64,000 nt of DNA from Rhodopirellula islandica (GTDB lineage Bacteria; Planctomycetota; Planctomycetia; Pirellulales; Pirellulaceae). This document shows, in pieces, positions 1 through 8,924 of this stretch. Made by a program: the position numbers and the translations under genes. The DNA lies in assembly GCF_001027925.1 (NCBI RefSeq), contig NZ_LECT01000054.1, positions 62,001 through 126,000 on the forward strand. Direction: 5' to 3'. The number at the start of each line of letters is the position of its first letter. Within the stretch, counting starts at the first letter, position 1. Below the pieces are notes generated by a model. It saw only the letters and a list, made by a program, of their open reading frames with translations, searched no databases and was not told the DNA's origin.

Positions 1-488
1 GGGTGATCTTCGAAACGACGCTGGATGACCTGCCTGGCATCGGCAGCGTTTGCAGCGGTGGTCGTTACGACAACTTGGCGGGGCTGTACACCAAGCAACA
101 CTTGCCCGGCATCGGAGCGTCGCTTGGGTTGGACCGCTTGCTCGCCGCACTGGAAAGCCTCGGCCGATTGTCAGGTGTGAGCAAGCCGTGTGCTGTGTTC
201 GTTCCATTCTTCGACAAGGGGCACCGCGACGATTACTTGAAGTTGGCAACGCAGCTTCGCACGGCGGGGATCGGCGTCGAGGTTTACCCCGAGCCCAAGA
301 AGCTCGGCCAACAACTCAAGTACGCGGACTCGCAAGGATTCGCTGTCGCACTCGTCGCGGGCGGCAACGAATGGGAGGCCGGCACGGTGCAAGTCAAAAC
401 GCTCGCGTCGAAAGAGTCGCAAGACGTGACCTACTCGCACGATTCGCCGCAAGCCTTGATCGACGCGGTTCGAGCAGTAACGTCGTAA
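1..488 (+). CDS. hisS: Histidyl-tRNA synthetase, C-terminal part (partial)
   Basis: This is the 3' end of a class II histidyl-tRNA synthetase, which charges tRNA-His in the cytoplasm. The reading frame is open from the first bases, so the N-terminus and motifs 1 and 2 lie before the window. Visible are the histidine-binding segment SGGRYDNLAGL and the motif 3 stretch GIGASLGLDRLLAAL with its conserved Arg. These are followed by a roughly 95-residue anticodon-binding domain (CAVFVPF, then GVEVYPEPKKLGQQLKYAD and ALVAGGNEWEAGTVQVK). The stop is TAA at 486-488. The next gene is on the opposite strand, so this is the last gene of its unit here. The family call is firm; only the missing 5' part limits it. 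Confidence 0.93.
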   Translation, partial: VIFETTLDDLPGIGSVCSGGRYDNLAGLYTKQHLPGIGASLGLDRLLAALESLGRLSGVSKPCAVFVPFFDKGHRDDYLKLATQLRTAGIGVEVYPEPKKLGQQLKYADSQGFAVALVAGGNEWEAGTVQVKTLASKESQDVTYSHDSPQALIDAVRAVTS

Positions 489-735
489 AGCGCTTTTGCA
501 TGGTTAGGACAGCGTTGGGCCGCTAAAACTTGAGGGTTGCCACAGAGAATGCGACGTTGATTTTTGTTCTGTCCTACGCCCCAGCGGGACGGCCCTAAGA
601 AAGAGTCCTCAAAACCCGCTCGGACCGCCCCCGGTTGGGGCGAAGTCGTGGGACAAAACCTGCGCCGTCCAAAGCAGTGTCAAACCAAAGGATTTAGCAG
701 CCCAGGGGAACGCCGAATCATTTCGGCGCACGAAA
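489..735. other. Intergenic stretch without a supported gene
   Basis: This is the space between the convergent hisS end and the lipoprotein gene. An open frame of 69 codons at 564-773 has no recognisable product or ribosome site and runs through the terminator hairpin, so I do not call it. No repeat is recognised here. Confidence 0.4.
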
Positions 736-765
736 AACGGGTGCTCCCATTGGGAAGCACCCGTT
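733..765 (-). terminator. Rho-independent terminator of the lipoprotein gene
   Basis: A perfect 10-bp stem (736-745 with 756-765) has a 10-nt loop. Read on the minus strand it is followed directly by a run of T (A run at 733-737 on plus). It lies about 60 bases past the stop of the minus-strand lipoprotein gene. Confidence 0.75.
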
Positions 766-827
766 GTCGTTGAGTCAATCATCAGACGTCTGGCTCGCCA
801 CAGCCAGGCGACTGGCCGAGCGAATCT

Positions 828-1343
828 TTAGAGTGGCGAGCCATCGGCCTTCAGGGCGAAGTCATAAACCGTTTGGCTGTCGCTGATCGTCGCCTTGATT
901 TGCGAATCCTCGTTGTAGGCTTCGGGAACCTGTTCGTTGGGATTGCGTTTTTTCTTCTTTTTGCGTCGAGCAGCTGCGTCGTCGTCATCATCATCCGCGC
1001 CTTCGGTGTCCACTTCACCGGTCGACGCGGTCGTGCTGATTCGCACAATTTTGTCTCCGGGTGGAACGCCCATCACTTCGCTGTTGAATTTGATTTCATA
1101 GTTGCCATCGGCGTTGGTGGTGCCGTAGGAAAACGTCGTGTCCGGGGCTTCGAACATCACGACGGCGCCTTCGAGAGGTTGCCCGTCCAGAGTGACTGTG
1201 CCTGTGATCGGAACCAGTCCAATGGAGGCATAATCCGCGTCGTCACCTGATCCACAGCCGGTGCTGGTTGCCAAGGTGAGTGCAAGGCAACCGACCAGGG
1301 TTAGAGCGGCTGCTTGCTTGATTGCTGAGTACAGAACGATCAT
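828..1343 (-). CDS. Small lipoprotein with a carboxypeptidase-regulatory-like beta domain
   Basis: The 171-residue product is a predicted lipoprotein. A hydrophobic signal (residues 10-28) ends in a lipobox-like TSTGC with Cys at 30. Residues about 45-105 carry GTVTLDGQPLEGAVVMF and TTNADGNYEI, the pattern of the carboxypeptidase regulatory-like (transthyretin-like) fold that planctomycetes use in many exported proteins. Between about 112 and 135 sits a charge block of seven consecutive acidic residues followed by a run of Lys/Arg, which looks like an inserted low-complexity linker. The gene follows the DUF1559 gene by 48 bases on the same strand, a pairing common in planctomycetes, and ends in a hairpin terminator. 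Role unknown; a surface or periplasmic binding protein is inferred. Confidence 0.8.
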   Translation of the reverse strand: MIVLYSAIKQAAALTLVGCLALTLATSTGCGSGDDADYASIGLVPITGTVTLDGQPLEGAVVMFEAPDTTFSYGTTNADGNYEIKFNSEVMGVPPGDKIVRISTTASTGEVDTEGADDDDDDAAARRKKKKKRNPNEQVPEAYNEDSQIKATISDSQTVYDFALKADGSPL

Positions 1344-1391
1344 GGAAGTTTCAAAGAAGTGTTGAGTGGAATGATGGAGAGGAGGTGCGAA

Positions 1392-2396
1392 TCAAATTTC
1401 GCCGGGGATTTCACCGCCGTCACGCGAGCCAAGAGCGTCGTAGACGTCTTCTGCCAGCGATTCGGTCAGGAATGCCACCGAGCCATCGCACTTCAAGAAA
1501 TGGGCCCCACCGACGTGGTAGCTTCCAAACGCCAGTTCCATCAATCGGCCGCTCATCAATGGGGCTCGTTTGATAGCGTTGATGGGAGTGATTGTTACGC
1601 CAGCGACTTCCGAGAATTCCGTGCCTCCCGTTCCGCCGTTGCAACCGCAGGGGTCTGTTTGAGGGGCACCGATGTACCAGTAATCCATCCCCTGACCGTC
1701 TTTGACGAACTTGGGGTTGTTGTAGCTTTCGCCGATCATGATCGTGTTCGAAGTTCCGTCCAGAATGTCACGGAACTTGGTTTTGCTGCAGGCGTAGAAG
1801 ATGCCGTCTTGGTCCAAGCTTTCCAACGAGATCGTGTCGGGCAGAGCGGTGCTGGTGTCATCCGACGTCGCCAAGGTTCCGGCGACACCGCGGTAACTGG
1901 CGGGAACGCGTTGTGGGATGCCGTTGTAATCCATGTGCAGTGGCAGCGCCATGCTGGGGCAACGGTAGGTTGGGATGACCGTCTCGCAGGCCTCTTCGTT
2001 GGGGCCGTCGTCGGTGGCCCAGTTGCCCAGGCCCGACTCTTGAAAGATCAAGGTTTGATACAGGTTGGCTTGTTCGATCTGAGGCAGGATGTGTCCGCTC
2101 CAGGTCATGCCGCGGTTGTCCCAGCCGTAGGGGAATTTGTTGAACGTGTCGTGATACACGTGAAGTCCCAAGCCAATTTGCTTGAGGTTGTTGCCGCACT
2201 GCATGCGACGGGCGGCTTCGCGAGCCGATTGAACGGCTGGCAAGAGCAAGCCAACCAACACGCCGATGATGGCGATCACGACCAGCAATTCAACCAGCGT
2301 GAATCCGCGGGGTGAGGTCGCTTGGCGGGCGGGGGTTTGGTTCTTGCAGGGTTGGGCTGGGGATCGGCGACTCAATCGGGTCGTCAGGCAAGTCAT
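1392..2396 (-). CDS. DUF1559-family prepilin-like protein
   Basis: The 334-residue product starts with a short basic leader and then the type II/type IV prepilin methylation motif GFTLVELLVVIAIIGVL (about residues 31-47), so it should be cut by prepilin peptidase and held by its N-terminal helix. It continues with AVQSAREAARRMQC and NNLKQIGLGLHVYHD, typical of the planctomycete DUF1559 family. Near the C-terminus is the family's other hallmark, an H-x9-DG-type motif (HFLKCDGSVAFL). Many paralogues normally occur per genome and their role is unresolved. The start has a GGAA element about 10 bases upstream. It is probably transcribed with the lipoprotein gene just downstream. Family call is firm, function is not. 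Confidence 0.92.
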   Translation of the reverse strand: MTCLTTRLSRRSPAQPCKNQTPARQATSPRGFTLVELLVVIAIIGVLVGLLLPAVQSAREAARRMQCGNNLKQIGLGLHVYHDTFNKFPYGWDNRGMTWSGHILPQIEQANLYQTLIFQESGLGNWATDDGPNEEACETVIPTYRCPSMALPLHMDYNGIPQRVPASYRGVAGTLATSDDTSTALPDTISLESLDQDGIFYACSKTKFRDILDGTSNTIMIGESYNNPKFVKDGQGMDYWYIGAPQTDPCGCNGGTGGTEFSEVAGVTITPINAIKRAPLMSGRLMELAFGSYHVGGAHFLKCDGSVAFLTESLAEDVYDALGSRDGGEIPGEI

Positions 2397-2712
2397 TCGT
2401 AAACTTCCGTCAAATTTTGTGAGGTGGGCAACGACGGGAAGCGGGGTCGCTGATGAGCCGCCGTTGAAGATTTGGCGGGACTGTATGAAAGCCCTGTGAA
2501 GAAACGTCGACGCTCTAAGTGAAGGTTTGATGAACCGAGGTGGGCGACAAATCAGCGAAAATCGACGTCTGGATTGCGTGCGTGCTAGCCGCGTTCAGGT
2601 GCGATTAATGTTTCGCTAAGCTTCATAAATGAAGCGATTGGTCCTGTGGCGGGGTTTCGGTCCATCGAGAAAATTTTCCAGGAAACTTTATTTCCGGAAG
2701 TGAAACCGGCTC
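2397..2712. other. Upstream region of the DUF1559 gene
   Basis: About 316 bases between two minus-strand genes, with no gene seen. It must hold the promoter of the DUF1559 gene. A short dyad (gcttcat/atgaagc) lies at 2620-2635 and could be an operator, but nothing else supports that. No convincing terminator for the upstream hydrolase gene was found. Confidence 0.35.
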
Positions 2713-3858
2713 TCAGGGTGCCGTTTGCGGCCCCCGAAGCTTGCTCGGGTAGTCCAACAGAAGCTGTTTGATCACCAGGCTCGGCAAGCCAGCGGGGACA
2801 AAGTGATCAAACGCGTGGTTCACGATCCGTTCGTTGTCAGCGTGAGTGACATCGTTCATGTGGGACGCCACATCGCCCTGAATGTCTTGGTCGATGTCGA
2901 TTGCTTGCGGGGGCTGATCGGACTCGAAGGACAGATCATCCAGATCGATCCATCGTTGTTGGGGCGACGTTTGGGTTCGAAAATGAATCCGACGCTGCTC
3001 CGGCAGATAGACCAAATTCCACTGAGTCAGAGGGCCTTGCGCCACGATTTGCAAGCAGCGGTGGGCGTATTCGATCGGAGCCTGTTGATCGCCCAAGTCA
3101 TTTGCCAGTTCGACCAAGCGAATGCCCCGGTCGTATCGCAACAGGCTGGTGTTGTTGGCTTGGTTGGTTTGGGAGTCTTCCCACGACGAGTTTGCCAGCA
3201 CGCAGGTTCGCGTCTTGGGGTTGCCGTCGTCCATGCAGTAGTCGTCGCCGTGCCGAACGACTGCTTTGCCGTTGATGAATTCGACGACCGCGACATCGCC
3301 GCGTGCATCGGTGACAAAGTAGTGAACGGTTTCGACCATCGGTAGCATTGGGATGGGCACGACGGTGGAGAGGCTGTCGACCACTTCCGCGACGGTTTCG
3401 GCGGTATCGAGTTGATACTGGACCCACTGGATTGCGTTGACCGCGGTGAGTTCGGGATCTGCTTCCACTTTCACGGGATCCGGAAAGGTGGCTTGAGGCA
3501 AACGCAACAAGTCCACGGTCAGTCCTTTTTCGTTCATCCCGGCAAACGGAATCTCTCGGCCGAATTGGCAGAACGAAACACTGCCGTACTTGGAGGTCCA
3601 AGTCGCGGGTTTGATCGGCGCGAGCGAAGTTTTCTCGATGCCGCGCAGATTGGTGATCACGAGGGCTTCCCCAAACGGCCAGTCGTGATTGCGTGCGATG
3701 ACCAATTGCCCGTGAATATTCAGTCGCATGACCGTGCAAGCGATGGCGGGCTGGGCCGAGGCTGTCAAAAGTCCCATCACCGCAACCACCGCAATCCATC
3801 CCATTTTGGCGAGCGATTGAAACAGACAAACCGGACGGCATTTGCGACGTGAGCACAT
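2713..3858 (-). CDS. Choloylglycine-hydrolase / penicillin-acylase family amide hydrolase
   Basis: I read this as a 381-residue linear-amide C-N hydrolase of the Ntn (N-terminal nucleophile) superfamily. A signal peptide (about residues 1-40, ending AQPAIA) is followed at once by Cys41 in ACTVMRLN. Cleavage would make Cys the N-terminal nucleophile, as in exported penicillin V acylases. RNHDWPF supplies the conserved Asp about 18 residues later, and FAGMNEKGLTVDLL matches the family's AGMNEKGL segment. The frame stays open 102 codons further upstream, but I chose the ATG at 3858 because it gives a proper signal peptide and has GGAG about 10 bases before it. Substrate is unknown: bile-salt, beta-lactam or N-acyl-homoserine lactone acylase activities all occur in this family. 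Confidence 0.85.
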   Translation of the reverse strand: MCSRRKCRPVCLFQSLAKMGWIAVVAVMGLLTASAQPAIACTVMRLNIHGQLVIARNHDWPFGEALVITNLRGIEKTSLAPIKPATWTSKYGSVSFCQFGREIPFAGMNEKGLTVDLLRLPQATFPDPVKVEADPELTAVNAIQWVQYQLDTAETVAEVVDSLSTVVPIPMLPMVETVHYFVTDARGDVAVVEFINGKAVVRHGDDYCMDDGNPKTRTCVLANSSWEDSQTNQANNTSLLRYDRGIRLVELANDLGDQQAPIEYAHRCLQIVAQGPLTQWNLVYLPEQRRIHFRTQTSPQQRWIDLDDLSFESDQPPQAIDIDQDIQGDVASHMNDVTHADNERIVNHAFDHFVPAGLPSLVIKQLLLDYPSKLRGPQTAP

Positions 3859-4211
3859 ATCGGTGGACTCCGGCGGTGAGTGGGGCATGAGGAGCGCGAA
3901 CAGAAAGTCCGAGAGGTCCGCGAATTCATGGTAGCAAACTCGTTGAGCCGAGGTCGGGTGGTTTTTCGCGGGATGGACGGGGTTTGTTCCGTGAAACCTC
4001 GCCCGCGTGAAACTGCTGGCCGGCCGTATTCGTGCCCTAACCGGCAAAGTTTGCCAAAACGACTCAACCGTCACGATCGTCTCATCCGATACCAGTTCAC
4101 GTGGCATCTGGTGTTGCGCGAGGTGGCGTGTGGACAACATGCAGCCGAGACGCGGGCCGGCCACTTCGATTCGCGACTACCCCCGACGATTGAATCCAAG
4201 CGAACTACCCC
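3859..4211. other. Divergent intergenic region
   Basis: It separates the minus-strand hydrolase from the plus-strand barrel protein and should hold both promoters. Open frames crossing it are upstream extensions without signals. No clear -35/-10 pair or operator could be fixed by eye. Confidence 0.35.
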
Positions 4212-5948
4212 ATGAACTCTTTGATCTGGCGCCGACTTCCCCGGTTAGCGAAACACTGTGTGGTCCTCGTGGCATGCCTGGCATGCTCACCGTTGGCTGC
4301 ACAGGTCCGTGTCAAGAAACCGGACCGCAACACCTATCAAGCACCCGTCCGTGGCGGTGACGCGGCAATGACGGGCGATTGGGAATTGTATCCCGACGCC
4401 AGTTCGGACCTCAGTCGCATTCAGATTGACGAAGTCGGTTATGACGACGTGGCAGTTCCTGCGGACGCAGAGGACAACGGTTTGCAAGTTCTGGAAGAAC
4501 CTCGCGGACTGAAGTTGCGAACGCTCGGCGCGACAGCCGGCTCCAAGGCTCAGCCAGCCAACGCCCAAATCGTCCGGCCTGTTTCGGTCATGTCGATTGA
4601 TCGCGATGCGAATGCTGGTGGTGCTTCCATGCGACCGGCTCGTGTCATCCGCAAAGCATCTGGCACGGTCACCGTGATGGAACACCCCTCGTTTTCGGGT
4701 GAAACGATCATCGGATCGGGCACATCCATGGCATTGCACGGTCCCGGTTGTGGTCTGGAAGGCCCGGGGTGTGGCGTGGAAGGTTGCGGTTGTGGTTTCG
4801 ACGTCAGCTGTGGGCTGGAAGGTCCTGGTTGTGGGCTGGAATCGTATGGCTGCGACAGTTGTGGCTATGGTGGCTGCGATGGCATGTGTGGGCCTGGTGG
4901 AGCGATTTGTGTCGATCCGAATCGTTGGTTTGGTTCAGCGGAATTGATGATCATGTTCCGCAAAGGCGATCGATTGCCAGCGTTGGTGACGACCGATACC
5001 GCGCCGGACACTGGATCGCTCGATACCGGGACGGTTTTGGCTGGGAATGATTCCGTGTTGAAAGACGCTGCTGCAGGCGGACGTTTGACGCTCGGTTTGT
5101 GGCTGGACCGCCATCAGTGCCGCAGTCTGGTCTTCCGAGGCTGGGTCGCGGGCGATGAAAACTACAGCTTCGGTGCTGATCAACGAAACTTTGAGGTGCT
5201 CGCGATTCCGTTCTTCAACGTCGCAACCGACGCAGAAGATTCCAACGTGGTCGTGTTCCCCAATGCTCCGGCCGATCCTGCGATCAACGGTCGCTTTGGT
5301 GCGGTCGGCGTCAATGCCTACAGCGAACTGCACGGTGGTGACATCTCGGTGCGTCAGTTTTGGCGAGGCGGTTTGGGAACCACGTTCGACGTGCTCTACG
5401 GTTACCAATACATGCGGTTGTCGGAAGGTTTGAATATCGCGTCCAGCTCAACGCTGACAGAGGGCACCGACGCGGGCAACTACATCTCGATTCGTGATTC
5501 CTTTGAAGCGACCAGCGAATTCCACGGAGCCCAATTTGGTCTGGCCGGTCGCTATCGCGAAGGTTGCTGGAGCTTCAATTGGTTGGCCAAGGCCGCGTTT
5601 GGCAACGTTCGTCGCACGGCGGATCGTCAAGGCAGCACTACGGTCGGTCCTCCCGACACCGCGCAAGAGGGTGGTTTGTTTGTCGACGCGGATACCAACG
5701 AAGGCACCTTCACCAGCGACACGTTTGGTTGGGTTCCCGAATTCGACGTCAACTTGGGCTGGCACCGATTCGACCACTTTGATGTCACGGTCGGCTATCA
5801 CCTGATGGCCATGACGGACGCCATTCAGGTCTCTGGGATCTTCGACCGAAACGTCAACGACACCAACAATGTCTTGCCGTCATCGGCGATGCGAGACAGC
5901 ACGTTCTACGTGCAGGGCATCCACTTCGGGCTGAGTTACACCCACTGA
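4212..5948 (+). CDS. BBP7-type outer-membrane beta-barrel protein
   Basis: The 578-residue product has a signal peptide (hydrophobic 14-30, ending SPLAAQ). It then has a 140-residue unstructured-looking region and a Gly/Cys-rich segment (about 176-233) with repeated GPGCGLEG units. After this comes RWFGSAELMIMFRKGDRLP, which opens the barrel domain of the planctomycete BBP7 family. The rest alternates aromatic and polar residues (for example VLYGYQYMRL, YREGCWSFNWLAKAAFGNVRR) and ends in HFGLSYTH with an aromatic near the C-terminus, as expected for an outer-membrane barrel. The Cys-rich segment could cross-link the protein in the envelope; that is inference. A family-B palindromic element begins 16 bases after the stop. 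Confidence 0.8.
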   Translation: MNSLIWRRLPRLAKHCVVLVACLACSPLAAQVRVKKPDRNTYQAPVRGGDAAMTGDWELYPDASSDLSRIQIDEVGYDDVAVPADAEDNGLQVLEEPRGLKLRTLGATAGSKAQPANAQIVRPVSVMSIDRDANAGGASMRPARVIRKASGTVTVMEHPSFSGETIIGSGTSMALHGPGCGLEGPGCGVEGCGCGFDVSCGLEGPGCGLESYGCDSCGYGGCDGMCGPGGAICVDPNRWFGSAELMIMFRKGDRLPALVTTDTAPDTGSLDTGTVLAGNDSVLKDAAAGGRLTLGLWLDRHQCRSLVFRGWVAGDENYSFGADQRNFEVLAIPFFNVATDAEDSNVVVFPNAPADPAINGRFGAVGVNAYSELHGGDISVRQFWRGGLGTTFDVLYGYQYMRLSEGLNIASSSTLTEGTDAGNYISIRDSFEATSEFHGAQFGLAGRYREGCWSFNWLAKAAFGNVRRTADRQGSTTVGPPDTAQEGGLFVDADTNEGTFTSDTFGWVPEFDVNLGWHRFDHFDVTVGYHLMAMTDAIQVSGIFDRNVNDTNNVLPSSAMRDSTFYVQGIHFGLSYTH

Positions 5949-5963
5949 GTGGATTGCCGACCC

Positions 5964-6090
5964 AAGCAGGTCGGCAGGAGTCATTCGGCATTCGAGCTGT
6001 TTTGTCAAACGGGACTGTTCCCACGTGCGACCGGGGCCATCGCCCAAACGGCTCGCGTGGTTCTGCCCGCTCATTCCTGTTTGCCTGTTT
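5964..6090. repeat. Family-B palindromic element, copy 1
   Basis: The element is about 127 bp. It starts with aagcaggtcggcaggagtca, the same 20 bases that start copy 2 at 51874, and ends in the inverted counterpart attcctgtttgcctgttt. Inside is cgcccaaacggctc, shared with copies 2 and 3. It directly follows the barrel-protein stop. Confidence 0.7.
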
Positions 6091-6268
6091 CGTTGGTCGA
6101 TTGGTGTCAACGGCATGCCGTCGGCCGCGACTCCGCGTCAAGCAGATTTGCAGTCATGATCTTCGTCGATCTCTCCCATCTGGGGGCTGTCACTGGTGCG
6201 TTGTTCGGCTGAACGGTTCGGCGAATGACGCGTGGAAAGTGGGTTGGGAGCGATTGCGGGAGTCAAAT

Positions 6269-6297
6269 TTGCCGACTCGACCGGTGGCAATTAGGAT
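6269..6297 (+). promoter_or_regulatory. Possible sigma70-type promoter
   Basis: TTGCCG (6269-6274) and TAGGAT (6292-6297) are separated by exactly 17 bases, each matching four of six consensus positions. They lie 60 bases before the small membrane protein's ATG. Planctomycete promoters are poorly defined, so this is only a candidate. Confidence 0.3.
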
Positions 6298-6357
6298 GTG
6301 GGGCTGCTTTCTTGTTTCGCTCCACGACCCCCTCCTTTTCCGGCTGACCTGTCTCCC

Positions 6358-6621
6358 ATGATCTATTTCATTTGCTGGGTCGTTTTCTTGCTCACGATGA
6401 TTCTGGCGGTGGCCGTGGTTGGATTCAAAAACCGCAAGCCTCGACCTGCCGTCGCCGCCATGCCCGAAGGCGAAGAAGAAATGATGGCGGACGCCGAAGA
6501 AATCGAAGTGGTCGACGGGGATGAATTCGCGGCCGTTCCTGCGGAGGGCGATGATTTCGGCGGGGAGTTTGTCGCCGAAGGCGGTGACGACTTCGCGGCG
6601 TTCGAAGACGAATTCAAATGA
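6358..6621 (+). CDS. Small acidic single-pass membrane protein
   Basis: The 87-residue product has one N-terminal membrane segment (IYFICWVVFLLTMILAVAVV, residues 2-21), a short basic stretch (FKNRKPRP) and then a strongly acidic tail rich in Glu, Asp and Gly. The basic residues after the helix predict the tail to be cytoplasmic. I took the ATG at 6358 rather than 20 codons earlier, because the membrane segment starts there and the upstream residues are Pro-rich and look non-coding. No family is recognised. It lies about 100 bases before the UbiD-family gene on the same strand and may be co-transcribed with it. Confidence 0.6.
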   Translation: MIYFICWVVFLLTMILAVAVVGFKNRKPRPAVAAMPEGEEEMMADAEEIEVVDGDEFAAVPAEGDDFGGEFVAEGGDDFAAFEDEFK

Positions 6622-6721
6622 CCAGCGGATTCGGAGTTGCTTCCCGCTGACGCTTTCGGGTGATCACCTGAGGGCTCGGGCGAGTCATCGGAATTCTGGT
6701 TCTCAACTGAAAGCTGAAGCG

Positions 6722-8554
6722 TTGAAACATCGAAGCACCCGAGACGTCGTGGAGGATCTGCGCGCCGGAGGTCGGCTGATCACGGTCGAAGACGAAGTCG
6801 ATCCGAATCTGGAAATGGCTGAGATCCAGCGCCGCGTTTACTTGCGAGGCGGACCTGCGATCCTGTTCACCAACGTTCGCGGCTGCAAGTTCCCGATGGC
6901 GTCGAACCTGTTCGCGTCGTTGGATCAAGCCCGCTATCTCTTTCGAGACACGCTTGAGCGTGTGCGTCGATTGATCGAGGTCAAGCTCGATCCATCCGCC
7001 CTGCCCAAGAGCCCGCTGCGATACGCCGGCGTGCCGATGACGGCGCTGACGATGCTGCCCCGGTTCACTCGCCGAGGGGCTGTGCAAGCGAATCAGTGCC
7101 GGCTCAGTGAATTGCCGGGGCTGAAGTCCTGGCCGATGGACGGCGGTTCCTTTGTGACGTTGCCGCAAGTTCTCTCGGCAGACCCCACCGCGCCCGAGAA
7201 TCTGATGCGAGTCAACCTGGGCATGTACCGAGTGCAGCTCGCAGGCAACCAATACGATCCCGAGGCCCAAGTCGGACTGCACTACCAAATCCACCGCGGC
7301 ATCGGAGTGCATCATCGCGAGGCTATGGATCGCAATGAGTCCTTGCAAGTCGCCGTCACCGTCGGTGGCTCTCCGGCGATGAGCCTGGCGGCCGTGATGC
7401 CGCTTCCCGAAGGCCTGACCGAGCTGACCTTCGCGGGGGCTCTTTCCGGGCGACGAGTTCGCATGATTCGAGGTTCGCATGCACCGGTGTATGCCGACGC
7501 TGATTTCGCGATCGTGGGACGAGTTGATCCGAACGCAACGATGCCGGAAGGACCGTTCGGGGATCACCTGGGGTACTACTCGCTGCAGCACCCGTTCCCG
7601 TTCATGAAAGTCGACCACGTTTGGCATCGCAAAGACGCGATCTGGCCGTTCACGGTTGTTGGCCGCCCTCCGCAAGAAGACACGACGTTTGGCCAGTTGA
7701 TCCATGAACTGACCGATCCGATCATCCCGACGGTCATCCCGGGTGTGAAAGCCGTTCATGCGGTCGATGCGGCGGGCGTGCATCCATTGTTGTTGGCGAT
7801 CGGCAGTGAACGCTACATGCCTTATTTAAGAGTCAAGGAGCCGCAGGAGTTGCTGACACAGGCCAATGCGATTTTGGGCAACGGGCAATTGTCGCTGGCG
7901 AAGTACCTGTGGATCACGGACGACCCGGACGACTCGCTCAAGATTCATGACATTGGCGCGTTCATGCAGCACATCCTTCGCCGAGTCGACTGGCGTCGCG
8001 ATTTGCATTTTCAAACCAAGACCACGATCGACACGCTCGACTACAGCGGCACGGGGATGAATCAAGGTTCCAAGGTGGTCGTCGCAGCGACGGGGCAACC
8101 GATTCGAGAACTGGCGACGGAGCTCCCTGCGGGCTTGTCCTTGCCCGATGGAATGTCGGATCCGCGGTTGGTCATGCCCGGTGTGATTGCCGTTTCCGCC
8201 ACACCATTCACTGGCGATTCATCGAAGGCGGACGTCAGAGCTTTGGCCGAGCGTCTGGCAGGCCAGGGCGACCTGTCCGGCGTGCCGCTGATCACGCTGT
8301 GTGATGATTCCGAGTTCGCCGCAGCGACGCTCAACAATTGGTTGTGGCTGACGTTCACTCGCAGCAACCCGGCGATGGATGTCGACGGTGTTGGTGTCCA
8401 GGTGGTGGACAAACACTGGGGATGTCGGGGGCCACTGATCATCGACGCTCGCGTCAAACCGCATCACGCTCCGCTGCTGGTGGAAGACGCCGAAGTGACC
8501 GCCAAGGTCGACGCAAGAGCGACTCGCGGCGATGAGCTGGCCAAGTACTTGTGA
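6722..8554 (+). CDS. ubiD: UbiD-family (prenylated-FMN) decarboxylase
   Basis: The 610-residue product belongs to the UbiD family, reversible decarboxylases of aromatic or unsaturated acids that use prenylated FMN made by a UbiX partner. Seen are RGGPAILFTNVRG near the N-terminus, LQVAVTVGGSPAMSLAA (cofactor and metal region), the E-x-R-area segment MPEGPFGDHLGYYS, and a C-terminal KWGCRGP-like HWGCRGPLIIDAR. The length fits the long subgroup that includes menaquinone-pathway decarboxylases better than the roughly 490-residue E. coli UbiD. The open frame reaches back into the preceding gene. I chose TTG at 6722 because MKHRSTRDVVEDLRAGG matches the usual UbiD N-terminus and removes the overlap. 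No UbiX gene is nearby. Substrate is not determined by the sequence. Confidence 0.85.
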   Translation: MKHRSTRDVVEDLRAGGRLITVEDEVDPNLEMAEIQRRVYLRGGPAILFTNVRGCKFPMASNLFASLDQARYLFRDTLERVRRLIEVKLDPSALPKSPLRYAGVPMTALTMLPRFTRRGAVQANQCRLSELPGLKSWPMDGGSFVTLPQVLSADPTAPENLMRVNLGMYRVQLAGNQYDPEAQVGLHYQIHRGIGVHHREAMDRNESLQVAVTVGGSPAMSLAAVMPLPEGLTELTFAGALSGRRVRMIRGSHAPVYADADFAIVGRVDPNATMPEGPFGDHLGYYSLQHPFPFMKVDHVWHRKDAIWPFTVVGRPPQEDTTFGQLIHELTDPIIPTVIPGVKAVHAVDAAGVHPLLLAIGSERYMPYLRVKEPQELLTQANAILGNGQLSLAKYLWITDDPDDSLKIHDIGAFMQHILRRVDWRRDLHFQTKTTIDTLDYSGTGMNQGSKVVVAATGQPIRELATELPAGLSLPDGMSDPRLVMPGVIAVSATPFTGDSSKADVRALAERLAGQGDLSGVPLITLCDDSEFAAATLNNWLWLTFTRSNPAMDVDGVGVQVVDKHWGCRGPLIIDARVKPHHAPLLVEDAEVTAKVDARATRGDELAKYL

Positions 8555-8779
8555 GCTTCGATGCCTCCGGCATTGTCTCGCCTCCCAATCACAACCCGGC
8601 GCGTTCGCAAGGTATCCTCGTCAGTAGGAGCGGAAGGGCGCGAGCGGTCTGTTGATTTACTGAGTCATTTGGCGTTCGCCATGGTTCCCACTCACAACCG
8701 GGGCGATCGCTGGGCTGTTCAATCTTTGGGGTGGTTGCGTTTCTGGTGTGCGCAAGTTTCTGCCTCGCATCAACAAGTC
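8555..8779. other. Intergenic stretch, nothing recognised
   Basis: This is the space between the convergent UbiD-family gene and the minus-strand secreted-protein gene, before the hairpin and palindromic element. No gene, RNA or promoter is supported. Confidence 0.4.
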
Positions 8780-8810
8780 ACCTCTCCCCCAACTTCGTCG
8801 GGGGAGAGGT
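8780..8810. repeat. Hairpin repeat acctctccccc...gggggagaggt
   Basis: An 11-bp perfect inverted repeat (8780-8790 with 8800-8810) flanks a loop containing aacttcgt. A diverged copy with the same loop sequence lies at 53586-53615, so this is a dispersed unit and not a chance hairpin. Confidence 0.6.
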
Positions 8811-8924
8811 AACAGGCAAGAAACTGTCCACGAATACGCGCCACAAAACCAAACTTGTCGCGGTCCAGGCTAACGCCCAAACGGCTCACGAGATTCAACC
8901 CGATCAGTCCTGCGTACCTGCTTA
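8810..8924. repeat. Family-B palindromic element, copy 3
   Basis: The right half (cgcccaaacggctcac, then agtcctgcgtacctgctta) aligns with copy 1 and with the reverse complement of copy 2. The left end (taacaggcaagaaactg) is the diverged opposite terminus. It abuts the hairpin repeat, and its last three bases are the stop codon of the minus-strand gene. Confidence 0.55.

Noticed and set aside
564-773. 69-codon open frame after hisS
   Set aside because: It runs through a terminator hairpin and has no ribosome site or protein-like composition.
1359-2315. Plus-strand open frame of 318 codons opposite the DUF1559 gene
   Set aside because: The minus strand carries clear prepilin and DUF1559 motifs. 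The plus frame has no family, signal or ribosome site.
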